A stretch of DNA of 64,000 bases from Flavobacteriaceae bacterium Ap0902 (GCA_009835005.1 WTFG01000008.1:1-64000), one strand, 5' to 3'; positions 44,970-54,679 are shown, counted from the stretch's first letter. The notes: a model not told the origin generated them from the letters alone. Numbers and translations are program-made.

Positions 44970-46133
44970 ATGAAAAACCAAAAAATATATTTAGATAACG
45001 CAGCAACTACTTATATGTTTCCAGAAGTTATAGATGCCATGGCAGAGAGTATGCGTCATAATTTTGGGAATCCCTCTTCTACCCATTTCTTTGGGAGAGA
45101 TGCTAAAGGAATCATAGAAAATGTGCGGAAAAAGATAGCATCTTTTTGTAATGTTACTTCTGCAGAGATCGTATTCACTTCTTGCGGCACAGAATCCAAT
45201 AATTTAATATTGCGTTCTAGTGTTGACTTTTTGGGTGTTGATCGTATTATAACTTCGCCTATTGAACATAGTTGTGTTATGCAAACGGTAGATTGTCTAG
45301 AGCAATTTAAGAATGTGACAATAGATTATGTCCAACATAATGAGAAAGGCGAAATAGATTTAGATCATTTAGAATCTTTATTAAAGCACAGTGACAAAAA
45401 GACTTTGGTGAGTATTATGCATGCTAATAATGAGATTGGAAATATAAATCCAATCAAACAAATAGGAGAAATAGCACACCAGTACAACGCGTTATATCAT
45501 AGTGATATGGTGCAAACGCTAGGACATTATATCATAGATTTAGAAAATCTGCCTGTAGATTTTGCAAGCAGCAGTGCTCATAAATTTCATGGTCCTAAGG
45601 GTGTTGGTTTTGCATATATAAAAAAGGGGACAGGACTAAAAGCACAAATTACAGGAGGCGGACAAGAACGTAATATGCGCTCTGGAACAGAAAATTTACA
45701 TGGCGTTTTGGGTATGGGTAAAGCCTTTGAAATTTCGCAAAGAGATTATGAAAAGGATAGAGCATATATTACCGATTTAAAACAATACGCTATAAATAAA
45801 ATAAAAGAGGTATTCCCTGAAACTATATTTAATGGTAAAAGTGACGATTTAGAAAACAGTCTTTATACATTGATTAGTCTATCCCTCCCATTCCAGAATG
45901 GAATGATGGGCTTTGAAATGGACTTGAGGGGTATTGCAGTATCCCAAGGGAGTGCATGCCAATCTGGAGCAGCGAAGGCTTCTAAGGTTTTATCTACTAT
46001 CCTATCACAAGAGACGATAGACCACACAACACCTATGCGTGTTTCATTTTCTATAGATAATACGAAAGAGGAAATTGATGCATTTATGGATACGCTAATA
46101 GAAATTGCAGAGAAAACGCCATCTTTTAAGTAA
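44970..46133 (+). CDS. Cysteine desulfurase, NifS/IscS family
   Basis: A class V PLP enzyme of 387 residues with YLDNAATTYMFPEV at the N-terminus, PLP-lysine in SSAHKFHGPKGVGF, the GGGQERNMRSGTEN loop and the catalytic Cys in SQGSACQSGA. It removes sulfur from cysteine as a protein-bound persulfide for Fe-S clusters or tRNA thiolation. No iscU or suf genes are adjacent; a sulfurtransferase gene follows 62 bases later, so sulfur may be passed to it. Confidence 0.92.
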   Translation: MKNQKIYLDNAATTYMFPEVIDAMAESMRHNFGNPSSTHFFGRDAKGIIENVRKKIASFCNVTSAEIVFTSCGTESNNLILRSSVDFLGVDRIITSPIEHSCVMQTVDCLEQFKNVTIDYVQHNEKGEIDLDHLESLLKHSDKKTLVSIMHANNEIGNINPIKQIGEIAHQYNALYHSDMVQTLGHYIIDLENLPVDFASSSAHKFHGPKGVGFAYIKKGTGLKAQITGGGQERNMRSGTENLHGVLGMGKAFEISQRDYEKDRAYITDLKQYAINKIKEVFPETIFNGKSDDLENSLYTLISLSLPFQNGMMGFEMDLRGIAVSQGSACQSGAAKASKVLSTILSQETIDHTTPMRVSFSIDNTKEEIDAFMDTLIEIAEKTPSFK

Positions 46134-46195
46134 AAAAATGATCGAAGACAGATGTAGAGATAGTAAATTACCAAATTTATGAAGGATGAACATTT

Positions 46196-47029
46196 ATGAA
46201 ATCAATTATATCTGCTGAGGAACTTAAAGAACTAATTTGCAAAGAAGATTTAATTCTAATTGATGCAAGACCAGGTCTAAAATCTTATCATAAACAACAC
46301 CTAAAAGGTGCTTTTCATTTAGATTTAAATACAGAACTATCTGATATAAAACCTGATTTTGCTGAAGGTGGACGCCACCCACTGCCTTCTCCAGCAAAAT
46401 TCTCTGAATTATTATCTTCTTTAGGAATCAAAAAAGATAGCTATATCATTGTATATGATCAATTGAATGGTTCTATGACTGCTGCACGACTTTGGTGGAT
46501 GCTTAAAGCTGCAGGCTTAGAAAAAGTACAAGTTCTAAACGGTGGATTAGAAGCAGCACTAAAAGAAAGAATAGAAACAGACCGTGAACTAAAAGAGAAA
46601 AATCAAAATAGTGGATTCAGTTTTAATGCATGGCAGTTACCACTAACCAACATAAATGAGGTTGAGAAAGCTTCTAAATCTGGAGATAAAACCATTGTAG
46701 ATGTGCGGTCACCAGAACGATACCAAGGGATTACAGAACCTATAGATACCATAGCAGGTCATATTCCGAATGCGATTAATATACCATTTTTAGAAAATTT
46801 AAATGCGGATGGGACTTTTCTGTCTCCAGAAGAATTAAAGAAGAAATATGAAACCATTTTTAAGAACAAATCAGCGTCTGACATGATTTTTCATTGTGGA
46901 TCTGGCGTGACAGCTTGCCATTCTCTATTAGCGTTGGACTATGCAGGATTGGAAATCCCCAATTTATACGTAGGCTCTTGGAGCGAATGGTCTAGAAATA
47001 AGAAGACCATTGCCAAAGGAAAAGAATAA
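46196..47029 (+). CDS. Two-domain rhodanese-type sulfurtransferase
   Basis: Two rhodanese domains over 277 residues: an inactive N-terminal one (LIDARPGLKSYHKQHLKGAFHLDL) and an active C-terminal one with Cys near 233 in FHCGSGVTACH. The CGSGVTA loop is typical of 3-mercaptopyruvate sulfurtransferases, while thiosulfate sulfurtransferases usually carry CRKGxTA. It is probably cytoplasmic. It follows the cysteine desulfurase on the same strand. Confidence 0.9.
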   Translation: MKSIISAEELKELICKEDLILIDARPGLKSYHKQHLKGAFHLDLNTELSDIKPDFAEGGRHPLPSPAKFSELLSSLGIKKDSYIIVYDQLNGSMTAARLWWMLKAAGLEKVQVLNGGLEAALKERIETDRELKEKNQNSGFSFNAWQLPLTNINEVEKASKSGDKTIVDVRSPERYQGITEPIDTIAGHIPNAINIPFLENLNADGTFLSPEELKKKYETIFKNKSASDMIFHCGSGVTACHSLLALDYAGLEIPNLYVGSWSEWSRNKKTIAKGKE

Positions 47030-47030
47030 T

Positions 47031-48623
47031 TTAATCCTTCGTTTTATATACCCTGGTTAAATCTAACATATCTATGGCAGAATTATTAAACCCTTTGATA
47101 TTTTTGCGCAAAAAGGTGGTGCTTTGATCATAAAAAGTAGGAATCACTGGCATTTCATTCATCACCAAGGAATCCATTTTTTGATAAATTAATTTCCTTT
47201 CTTCTTGATGATTGATTTGAAGTGATTTCTGATATAATGCATCAAATTCCTGATTTTTAAAATGAGAATAATTAGGACCATTCGGTGCAAAGTTTTCGCT
47301 ATAGAATAAGCTTAAAAAATTTTCTGCATCTGGATAATCAGCTCCCCAATTAGCTCTAAAGAAACCAAACTTCCCATTCGCTTTACCATCTCTCAATGTG
47401 CCTGGATCCACCACATTCACTTGAATAGGAAAAGAAACTTTGTTTAATTCTGATTGTACAAATTCACAAATATCTGCATACTCTTGGGTGGTGACAAGCG
47501 AAAGTCGCGGTAATTCGCCATTGTCATTTCTATAGTTCTCTATCAATTGTTTAGCGGCTTGTGGATTATATCCATCACCTAAAGATTCCTGGTGTCCTGG
47601 CAATCCTTTTGGTATAAATCCGCCATGCGCTGGAAATCCAATGTTATTCCTGAGAAATTGAATCATTTTAGATTTATCAATCGCCATGTTAATGGCTTTT
47701 CTTAATTCTAAAGGCACAGGTTGATTTTGATCCATGAGAAAAGTCAGATATTCTGTATTTAGATAAGGCGCTTTAATCATAACCAAGTCTTCTTGATATT
47801 TTGGGCTTAATACTCCCCTGGCTGTGATTAATTCATCTTTATAAGATGGATCTAAACTAGACATCATGTCTATTTTACCTTGAATCAATTCCAGAAATTC
47901 ACTATGCTTTTCTGGCAAAAATTGGATAGAAACATATTCTAAATAAGGTAACTGCTTGCCTTTTTCATCTTTTTTATAGAATAAATCATTTCTCTTAAGA
48001 ACCAACTTCACATTATCTTCCCAATATTGAAACTTAAAAGGTCCAGTGCCTATATAATCATTTTTATACTTCTGGTTGTTAAAGATTTCCTCTGGTACCA
48101 CAGAGCAGTATTTCATGCATAATAATCCTAGAAATGGTGGAAAAGGTGATTTCAAAGTTATCTGTAAGGTAGAATCATTGAGCGCTTTATAACCTTCTAC
48201 ATTATTTAAAACAAACCCTCCAGAAGAACCTATGTTGGGATCTTTTAATCTATTAAAACTATAAACAAAATCTTTTGCAATCACTGTTCTTGTAGAATCG
48301 GCACCAAAGGCTGGATGTGGATGAAAGTAAATATCTTGATTTAAATAAAACGTATAGGTTTTACCATCCTCGCTGATATCCCAAGACTTAGCAACTTCTG
48401 GTATAATGTTTAAATCTTTATCAAAATTAACAAGACCTGTATAGAGCAAATTACTCATCCAATTATTGGATTTACTCCTAGCAAAGGCAGGATCCAGAGA
48501 TGAAACATTCTCATATCTATTAAGTCTAAATACCTTATTCTCATCTATGGCTGGTGCATTATCACAGGACAGTAGACCAATACTTATCAAAAAAAACAAA
48601 GAAAAATATACAATAGGTTTCAT
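47031..48623 (-). CDS. Family 5 (peptide/nickel-type) solute-binding lipoprotein
   Basis: A lipoprotein signal (ISIGLLSC) is followed by about 510 residues of the family 5 extracellular binding fold (LNRYENVSSLDPAFARSKSN, then VAKSWDISEDGKTYTFYL). These proteins deliver peptides, nickel or other ligands to ABC permeases, but no permease or ATPase gene is adjacent. Its start overlaps the stop of the DtxR-type gene by one base, so it is likely co-expressed with, and possibly controlled by, that regulator. Confidence 0.85.
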   Translation of the reverse strand: MKPIVYFSLFFLISIGLLSCDNAPAIDENKVFRLNRYENVSSLDPAFARSKSNNWMSNLLYTGLVNFDKDLNIIPEVAKSWDISEDGKTYTFYLNQDIYFHPHPAFGADSTRTVIAKDFVYSFNRLKDPNIGSSGGFVLNNVEGYKALNDSTLQITLKSPFPPFLGLLCMKYCSVVPEEIFNNQKYKNDYIGTGPFKFQYWEDNVKLVLKRNDLFYKKDEKGKQLPYLEYVSIQFLPEKHSEFLELIQGKIDMMSSLDPSYKDELITARGVLSPKYQEDLVMIKAPYLNTEYLTFLMDQNQPVPLELRKAINMAIDKSKMIQFLRNNIGFPAHGGFIPKGLPGHQESLGDGYNPQAAKQLIENYRNDNGELPRLSLVTTQEYADICEFVQSELNKVSFPIQVNVVDPGTLRDGKANGKFGFFRANWGADYPDAENFLSLFYSENFAPNGPNYSHFKNQEFDALYQKSLQINHQEERKLIYQKMDSLVMNEMPVIPTFYDQSTTFLRKNIKGFNNSAIDMLDLTRVYKTKD

Positions 48624-49282
48624 TAATTGATTTCTTCTACTAAGAGTTTGTTTGCAGCGGTGGAACTTAATACAACACGATCATGATTATCATAAGAAAC
48701 GGTGATATTACCGTCAAATTCTTCTATATGGTGAACATGAAAAATAGTGTTTAATTGAATCTCTTTTTCATTTAAAAACATTAAAAAATTACTGGTGGAA
48801 GTCTTTAAGGATTTAACTTGATATTTCTTTCCAATCTCTGTTTTAGAAAGAGGAATATAATTATTCCTCGTGTAATTCCCATCTTTATCTGGAATTGGAG
48901 AACCATGAGGATCCACATTGGGATACCCCAGCATTTCATCCATCCTATCAAAGAGTTTCTCTGGGTTTATATGTTCCAATTCTTCTGCAATTTCATGAAC
49001 TTCCTCCCAACCAAAGCCCATAATCTCTGTTAAGAACATCTCTGACAAACGATGTCTACGCACAATTTCCGCAGCAAATTTCTTCCCTCTGGGTGTAATT
49101 TTGATCGGCTTGTATTTTTGATAATCCACAAAACCTTCCTCCTTTAGTTTTTTAATCATATTATTCACTGTGGGTTTACTCACCCCTAGTTCCTCACCAA
49201 TATCAGATAAGGATATTTCCTCATTTTTTTGGTGTAAATGATATATTGTTTTAATATAATTTTCTTTGGTCTGTGAAGCCAT
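48623..49282 (-). CDS. DtxR/MntR-family metal-dependent regulator
   Basis: An N-terminal winged helix (KENYIKTIYHLHQ, EISLSDIGEELGVSKPTVNNMIKKL) is followed by the metal-binding dimerisation domain (IVRRHRLSEMFLTEIMGFGWEEVHEIAEELEH) and a C-terminal SH3/FeoA-like domain. This is the layout of iron- or manganese-sensing repressors. An upstream TTG at 49294 is in frame, but the ATG at 49282 gives the normal family N-terminus (MASQTKENY), so I use it. It is coupled to the binding lipoprotein gene. Confidence 0.88.
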   Translation of the reverse strand: MASQTKENYIKTIYHLHQKNEEISLSDIGEELGVSKPTVNNMIKKLKEEGFVDYQKYKPIKITPRGKKFAAEIVRRHRLSEMFLTEIMGFGWEEVHEIAEELEHINPEKLFDRMDEMLGYPNVDPHGSPIPDKDGNYTRNNYIPLSKTEIGKKYQVKSLKTSTSNFLMFLNEKEIQLNTIFHVHHIEEFDGNITVSYDNHDRVVLSSTAANKLLVEEIN

Positions 49283-49423
49283 AATTCCAAACAAAAATAA
49301 GATAATTAATCATTTAAATAGAATTAATTTTGATAGGAATTTTTTTGAATAAATATGAATCCAAGATTTGGCATAAACCAAACACGTTATTAACTTTACA
49401 CGCAGTTCTAAACGCTAAAATCA

Positions 49424-49798
49424 ATGAAATTGGAGCAGATTTTATTATTAATATTAACAGGAGTTTGTGCGGGTTTTATAGGTGGTCTATCTGGTGTTGG
49501 CGGAGGGATTGTCATTGTACCATTCCTAATGATTTTCCTAGGGATGACACAACATGAAGCACAAGGAACAAGCATTGGTACGTTAATGCTTCCTGTCGCA
49601 GCAATGGCAGCCTATAACTATTATGAGGCTGGTTACATTAATTGGAAATATGTGGCTTTCCTCGCTGTTTCTTTTGTGATTGGAGGCTATTTAGGTTCAA
49701 AATTAGCTATATCCTTGGACCAGAAATTGCTCAAAAGAATTTTTGCTACGGTTTTAGTAGTTGGGGCTATTAAAATGTATTGGGATTCATTTAAATAA
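49424..49798 (+). CDS. Half-size TauE/SafE-family membrane protein
   Basis: About four membrane segments in 124 residues. The family signature GFIGGLSGVGGGIVIVPFLM occurs once, followed by QGTSIGTLMLPVA. Full TauE/SafE exporters have two such halves in about 250 residues. This one has a proper start and end and no sign of a lost second half downstream, so it probably works as a dimer. The substrate could be sulfite or an organosulfonate. Confidence 0.85.
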   Translation: MKLEQILLLILTGVCAGFIGGLSGVGGGIVIVPFLMIFLGMTQHEAQGTSIGTLMLPVAAMAAYNYYEAGYINWKYVAFLAVSFVIGGYLGSKLAISLDQKLLKRIFATVLVVGAIKMYWDSFK

Positions 49799-50123
49799 TT
49801 CAATATAAGAAATTACCAATTCACCAAAACACATGGAATTGATAGAAAATGCTATTCCTTTTGGGATTAGAATATCCATATTACACTGTTATTTTACCTC
49901 TCCTTTAATTTAACTGTTAACCAATGGTCAATTTAAAAGATTTAGGCGCACTTTTGATATATTCTCTGGCTAGAATCAAAATAAATTAACTTATGACCAA
50001 ACACACTAGAATCAATTAAAAGCAAAAAATTAAATGCCAATTTACCTGGTGCAATAGAAAAACAATAGCATAACCCAAGCGCCGAATGTCCGCCAAAAAG
50101 ATGATACTGGTTTAATATAATAT
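49799..50123. other. Intergenic stretch after the TauE-like gene
   Basis: No gene can be supported in these 325 bases. On the minus strand, 49942-50123 stays open in one frame and reads protein-like sequence (HLFGGHSALGLCYCFS). It has no start of its own outside the thioredoxin gene and no recognised family, so it may be a gene remnant or chance. Confidence 0.4.
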
Positions 50124-50420
50124 TTATATCAAGTTTTCTATATGATTCTCTAATTCTATTAATTTTGAAACGCCCAGACGGCGCCATTGCTCTACTCCAT
50201 CTTTAAAAATAATGAGTGTTGGAACACTTTGAATCATATGTTTAGCCGCAAATTCTTTGTTCTTCTCAATATCTATTTTAACTATCGTAATTTGATCGTC
50301 AAATTTTTCCTTGAGTTCATTTAAAATAGGTGTCATCATTTTGCATGGTTCACACCAATCTGCAAAAAAATCAACAACTACTGGTTTGTTTCCGCTTAAA
50401 ATATCCTGTAATGATGACAT
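50124..50420 (-). CDS. trxA: Thioredoxin
   Basis: A 98-residue thioredoxin with the redox motif WCEPCK at 22-27, the cis-proline segment SVPTLIIFKDG and the normal fold length. The WCEPC form differs from the canonical WCGPC, replacing Gly with Glu, which should alter redox potential slightly. It lacks a signal peptide and is therefore cytoplasmic. No partner gene is adjacent. Confidence 0.92.
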   Translation of the reverse strand: MSSLQDILSGNKPVVVDFFADWCEPCKMMTPILNELKEKFDDQITIVKIDIEKNKEFAAKHMIQSVPTLIIFKDGVEQWRRLGVSKLIELENHIENLI

Positions 50421-50595
50421 AATTTAAAATTTTTAAAATTATTATTAATCAAGTAATCATTTAAAAGCAATTAAGCTATCTCCTTTTTATTCTTAGATAC
50501 AAAAATAATACAATTTTAACATTTATGCTTCTCTAAATCTTTTAATTATTTCTATGCAAACATAGAAAACCCATGTTCTCCATAGAATTTCTAAT

Positions 50596-50877
50596 CTAAA
50601 CTTTTTCTATAAATAATTCACTATTTTCTATGGCAGATTGTACTTCTTCCCATCCGCCACCACTTTCACAATCCAATCCGTGCCCTTTTAAATAATTGGT
50701 CACCACGATACTTCTATTTCCACTTTCACAACAGGTTAAAATAGGCTGTGACAAATGTTTAATTTCATCCAATCTAGAAATTATCTCATCCAAGGGAATA
50801 TTAATACTTCCTTCTACATGTTCTTCTAAAAACTCCCAATTGGCGCGCACGTCTATCAATGTTCTGAATATCTTCAT
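50596..50877 (-). CDS. Small single-domain rhodanese-like protein
   Basis: A 93-residue protein with the rhodanese start LIDVRANWEFLEEHVEGSINIPLDEI and an active loop with two adjacent cysteines, TCCESGNRS. It has no signal peptide. Such proteins carry sulfane sulfur in the cytoplasm, similar to GlpE or PspE. It lies between recN and thioredoxin, both on the same strand, with 28 and 175 bases of spacing. Confidence 0.85.
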   Translation of the reverse strand: MKIFRTLIDVRANWEFLEEHVEGSINIPLDEIISRLDEIKHLSQPILTCCESGNRSIVVTNYLKGHGLDCESGGGWEEVQSAIENSELFIEKV

Positions 50878-50905
50878 ATAAATTATTTTAAACTAATACT
50901 TTGAA

Positions 50906-52573
50906 TTAATCAGTAGTTACAGATATTTTCAACAACTCTTCTGCTTGTTTTTTAGCAGCATCTGTAATAATATATCCACTCATGATTTGAGCCAACTCCT
51001 CAATTCTCTGTTGATGATTTAGATTGATAACAGAGGTAACTGTTGTATCGTCCTTTTTAGACTTAACCACTTTTAGGTGGGTCTGCCCATAAGCAGCTAC
51101 TTGGGGTAAATGCGTAATGGAAATTACTTGCATGTGCTTGCCCATTCTATGCATTACAGCACCAATGCTACCAGCCACTTTTCCAGAAACACCCGTGTCT
51201 ATCTCATCCAATATTAATGTAGGTAATTCTTTGTTTTTTGATACCGATTCTTTGATGGCAAGCATCAACCTAGAACGTTCCCCGCCAGAAGCCGATTTCT
51301 CTATCAAATTAAGAGGCATGCCTTTATTTGCAGTAAATAATAGCTGAATGTCCTCTTGACCAAAATTATTAAAAATATCGCTTTTTGTTAATCTAAACTT
51401 CAATTCGGCATCTGGCATGCCTAGTTCTTTTAGCGTTTTTGTAATCTCCTTTTCAATCGATGGGATTACCTCTAATCTCTTTTTACGAATTGATTGCGCA
51501 AGCGTATTTAATCGTTTTTCTAAATTGAAAACCTCATCCTCCAACCGTTGAATATCATCTTCTACAGAAAAACTTTTCTTTATTTTAACAGCAATATCAT
51601 CCCTAATTTTAATAAGCTCTGCTATATCTACTGCTTGATGTTTCTGTAAAAGGGTATGAAGTTGATTTAACTTGGCTTGTACATCCATTAATCTATTGGG
51701 GTCAGCCTCTATATCCTCTAACTTAACTTGAATTTCCGATGTGATATCTATGGTTTCTATCAGAAGAGAATCAATTCTAGCTTTAAGATCAGAATTAGTT
51801 AAATATTCAGAGAATTGTTTAGCTTTTAATTGAACTTGTGCCATCAAATCCACTACGCCCAATTCCTCTGCATTCAAAATTTGAAATGCCTCTGATAAAC
51901 GCATAGCAGTCTCTTCTGCATTTTCTAATAAACGCTGTTCATTTTCTAATTCTTCTAGTGAAAAATCCTCCAGGTTAGCTTCCAAGAGTTCATTATGCAA
52001 AAATTCATTATAATCCAACTCTTTTTGGTAAGTTGATTTCTCCCTTTCTAGTTTTTTTTTATCAGCCAAAGTAGCATGATATACCTCTAACAAATTTCTA
52101 AAATATTCTATTTCTGCTTGCTGACCCGCAACTGCATCCACCCATTGAAATTGAAAAGAAGGGTTTAATAAATCTGCTGTTTCAAATTGAGAATGAACAT
52201 CGATAAGCTTAGAACTTAAAGTAGACAAAACATTCAATTTCGTAGGCACGTCATTCACAAAAGCTCTAGATTTCCCAGAAGGTAAAATTTCTCTTCTAAA
52301 AATGGTTAAATCCTCATAGTCCAAATCATTCGTCTCAAAATAATCTTCTAAATTTAGATTTGTAATATCAAAGGTTGCTTCTATAACACATTTCTTTTCT
52401 TTATCTTTTATAGCATGGAGATCTGCTCTTTCACCCAATACTAGTTTTAATGCTCCTAATAAAATAGATTTACCAGCACCTGTTTCTCCAGTAATTGTGG
52501 TTAAACCAGAATTAAAATTTAATTCTAGTTGCTTTATCAGGGCATAATTAGATATAAATAGATTTATTAACAT
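50906..52573 (-). CDS. recN: DNA repair protein RecN
   Basis: An SMC-like repair ATPase of 555 residues. Walker A is GETGAGKSILLGAL near 29-42, long coiled coils run over about 160-360, then the ABC signature SGGERSRLMLAI and Walker B TLILDEIDTGVSG. It acts at double-strand breaks. It follows the DUF4835 gene directly, with no gap, in a block conserved in the group. Confidence 0.95.
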   Translation of the reverse strand: MLINLFISNYALIKQLELNFNSGLTTITGETGAGKSILLGALKLVLGERADLHAIKDKEKKCVIEATFDITNLNLEDYFETNDLDYEDLTIFRREILPSGKSRAFVNDVPTKLNVLSTLSSKLIDVHSQFETADLLNPSFQFQWVDAVAGQQAEIEYFRNLLEVYHATLADKKKLEREKSTYQKELDYNEFLHNELLEANLEDFSLEELENEQRLLENAEETAMRLSEAFQILNAEELGVVDLMAQVQLKAKQFSEYLTNSDLKARIDSLLIETIDITSEIQVKLEDIEADPNRLMDVQAKLNQLHTLLQKHQAVDIAELIKIRDDIAVKIKKSFSVEDDIQRLEDEVFNLEKRLNTLAQSIRKKRLEVIPSIEKEITKTLKELGMPDAELKFRLTKSDIFNNFGQEDIQLLFTANKGMPLNLIEKSASGGERSRLMLAIKESVSKNKELPTLILDEIDTGVSGKVAGSIGAVMHRMGKHMQVISITHLPQVAAYGQTHLKVVKSKKDDTTVTSVINLNHQQRIEELAQIMSGYIITDAAKKQAEELLKISVTTD

Positions 52574-53479
52574 TTATTTTTCTATCTGATTCCATTTATT
52601 TGAGCTGGTGGGTGCTATATCATTCAGTAATGTTTTTAATTTAGTTAACTGCGTTGTTGTAGGTGTACCCCCAGAAAAAATTTGAGCAATTTCACTCTTC
52701 TTAGTTTGAATAAATATATCTAATGGATAATTTTGTGCATAATTGTTACTTTTTTTATAATAATCTAATTCCATCAATGCTTTAGCAATTGTATTCTTTG
52801 CATTCAATTCATTCTTTTGCATTTGGTCTAATCCCAATCTATGATAACTATAGGTAATGCCCCTAAGTTTTCTATTTTCTGCACTCAAGATTTCATTAAT
52901 TAAAGAGGTTCTAGTTCTAGGACCAGACATCGTAGACCATCCTGCAAAACTAGATGTTTGGGCGTTAGATGCCACTTGTTGTGCAATTTCAAAGTATGGC
53001 GTACCCCCCTCATTTAAAAAGGTATCTGCATCATAGCCCAGCACCAAATAGATATAAAAGCCAATAACGTCTGTTAGATTTTTATTACTAAATTTTCTTT
53101 CGTTAAAAATTAATTGCTCAAAGTTGGTATATGAAAAACTAAAATTATCATCATTTAGATTAATAACAGGACTGTAATAATTAGAATTAAAAACAGGGCG
53201 TCTACTCTGCACTAATAAGGATGCACCATAATTATTGGTTCCTTGTATTTCATTAATTACAATCGTAAAATTACTCTCTATTCTCTCATGTGGTTTGTAG
53301 ACTTTGTCCGTCCATTTAGTCGTGTTAATAAAATCTTTTAAACTCTTCTCCAGATTTTGGAAAACCGTTGTATTAGATCCTTGTACATTAGAATAATCTA
53401 CTTTAACCTCTGCCATAAACTCTTGTGCAAGACTCATGGTTGTGGTCAGCATTAGTATAATGTATAATAAATGTTTCAT
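52574..53479 (-). CDS. DUF4835 family exported protein
   Basis: A signal peptide ends near residue 19 (TTTMSLAQ). About 280 residues follow with the features of DUF4835: EFMAEVKVDYSNVQGSN at the start, then FNERKFSNKNLTDVIGFYIYLVLGYDADTF. The family is known mainly from Bacteroidota and its function is unknown. It abuts coaBC upstream and recN downstream without spacing. A periplasmic location is inferred from the signal. Confidence 0.85.
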   Translation of the reverse strand: MKHLLYIILMLTTTMSLAQEFMAEVKVDYSNVQGSNTTVFQNLEKSLKDFINTTKWTDKVYKPHERIESNFTIVINEIQGTNNYGASLLVQSRRPVFNSNYYSPVINLNDDNFSFSYTNFEQLIFNERKFSNKNLTDVIGFYIYLVLGYDADTFLNEGGTPYFEIAQQVASNAQTSSFAGWSTMSGPRTRTSLINEILSAENRKLRGITYSYHRLGLDQMQKNELNAKNTIAKALMELDYYKKSNNYAQNYPLDIFIQTKKSEIAQIFSGGTPTTTQLTKLKTLLNDIAPTSSNKWNQIEK

Positions 53480-54679
53480 TTAATTAATCTTTTCTGCAAT
53501 ATAATTTAAAATATCTTTGGCCACCCCTTCTTTTGATTTCGCAGCAAATTGCTGTGGTTGATCTTCTTGGGTAATAAAAGTTACCTTGTTGGTGTCTTTC
53601 CCAAAGCCTGCCTCAGCATCTTCCAGGGTATTTAAAACGATTAAATCCACATTCTTGCGCTTTAATTTAGATTTTGCATTTTCTATAGCATTTTGTGTTT
53701 CCAATGCAAAGCCCACTATGAATTTCTTCCTTTTTATATGACCTAAAGTATGAAGAATATCTGGATTTTTAACGAGTTTTATGGTCATTTCGTCTAAATC
53801 CTTTTTGATTTTTTGATCTGCTATATCCTGAGGACGATAATCTGAAACAGCAGCAGACATAATCACCACATCCGATTCGTCAAAGTTATTTTGCATGGCG
53901 TCCAGCATTTCCAAAGCAGAAGTCACGTCAATCCTTTGTATAGGAAAACCTTCTACAGATTGACTAGAAGGGCCAGAAACCAAAATCACCTCCGCTCCCA
54001 TGTTGCTTGCAGCTTTGGCTAGTTCAAAGCCCATTTTGCCAGAAGAGTGATTCCCGATAAACCTCACAGGATCTATAGACTCATACGTTGGCCCTGCAGA
54101 TATTAGAAGTTTTTTACCTTGCAATTTGAGAGAACTAGATAAATAGGCTCTTAGGAATTCAACTATATTTTCTGGTTCTTCCATTCTGCCTTGTCCACTA
54201 AGACCACTGGCTAACTCACCACTTGTCGCAGGAATTATAATATTCCCATACGTTTGGATCAATTCCAAATTTCTTTGCGTAGTGGGATGTTGATACATAT
54301 CCAAATCCATGGCAGGTGCTACTATGACAGGGCACTTTGCAGATAAATAAGTGCCAAGAACTAGATTATCACAATAGCCCGTGGCCATGCTAGACAAAGT
54401 TCTAGCTGTAAGTGGCGCAATCAACATTATATCTGCCCACAAACCATATTCCACATGATTATTCCATGTTCCATCTGCCTTATTAAATTCATAGGCTATG
54501 GTGTTTTTAGAAAGTGTTGACAATGTTAAAGGCGAAACAAATGCAGTAGCGTCTGGCGTCAAAATAACTTTTACCTCCGCTCCTTCTTTGATTAATAATC
54601 TAATCAGGAAAGTGGTCTTATAGGCAGCAATTCCAGCGGTAATAGCAACCAATATTTTTTTATCTTTAAATACAGACAA
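53480..54679 (-). CDS. coaBC: Bifunctional phosphopantothenoylcysteine synthetase/decarboxylase
   Basis: The N-terminal CoaC flavoprotein domain (about 1-180) has the His of NNHVEYGLWADIM and APAMDLDMYQHP. The C-terminal CoaB domain (about 185-399) has ISAGPTYESIDPVRFIGNHSSGKMG and the KNPDIL motif. The two activities join cysteine to phosphopantothenate and decarboxylate the product in coenzyme A synthesis. The length is normal. It lies between the omega-subunit gene and the DUF4835 gene. Confidence 0.95.
   Translation of the reverse strand: MSVFKDKKILVAITAGIAAYKTTFLIRLLIKEGAEVKVILTPDATAFVSPLTLSTLSKNTIAYEFNKADGTWNNHVEYGLWADIMLIAPLTARTLSSMATGYCDNLVLGTYLSAKCPVIVAPAMDLDMYQHPTTQRNLELIQTYGNIIIPATSGELASGLSGQGRMEEPENIVEFLRAYLSSSLKLQGKKLLISAGPTYESIDPVRFIGNHSSGKMGFELAKAASNMGAEVILVSGPSSQSVEGFPIQRIDVTSALEMLDAMQNNFDESDVVIMSAAVSDYRPQDIADQKIKKDLDEMTIKLVKNPDILHTLGHIKRKKFIVGFALETQNAIENAKSKLKRKNVDLIVLNTLEDAEAGFGKDTNKVTFITQEDQPQQFAAKSKEGVAKDILNYIAEKIN

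Noticed and set aside
49942-50187. 81-codon minus-strand frame starting inside the thioredoxin gene
   Set aside because: Its only start overlaps thioredoxin by about 60 bases in another frame and it matches no family I know. I record it as a possible remnant, not a gene.
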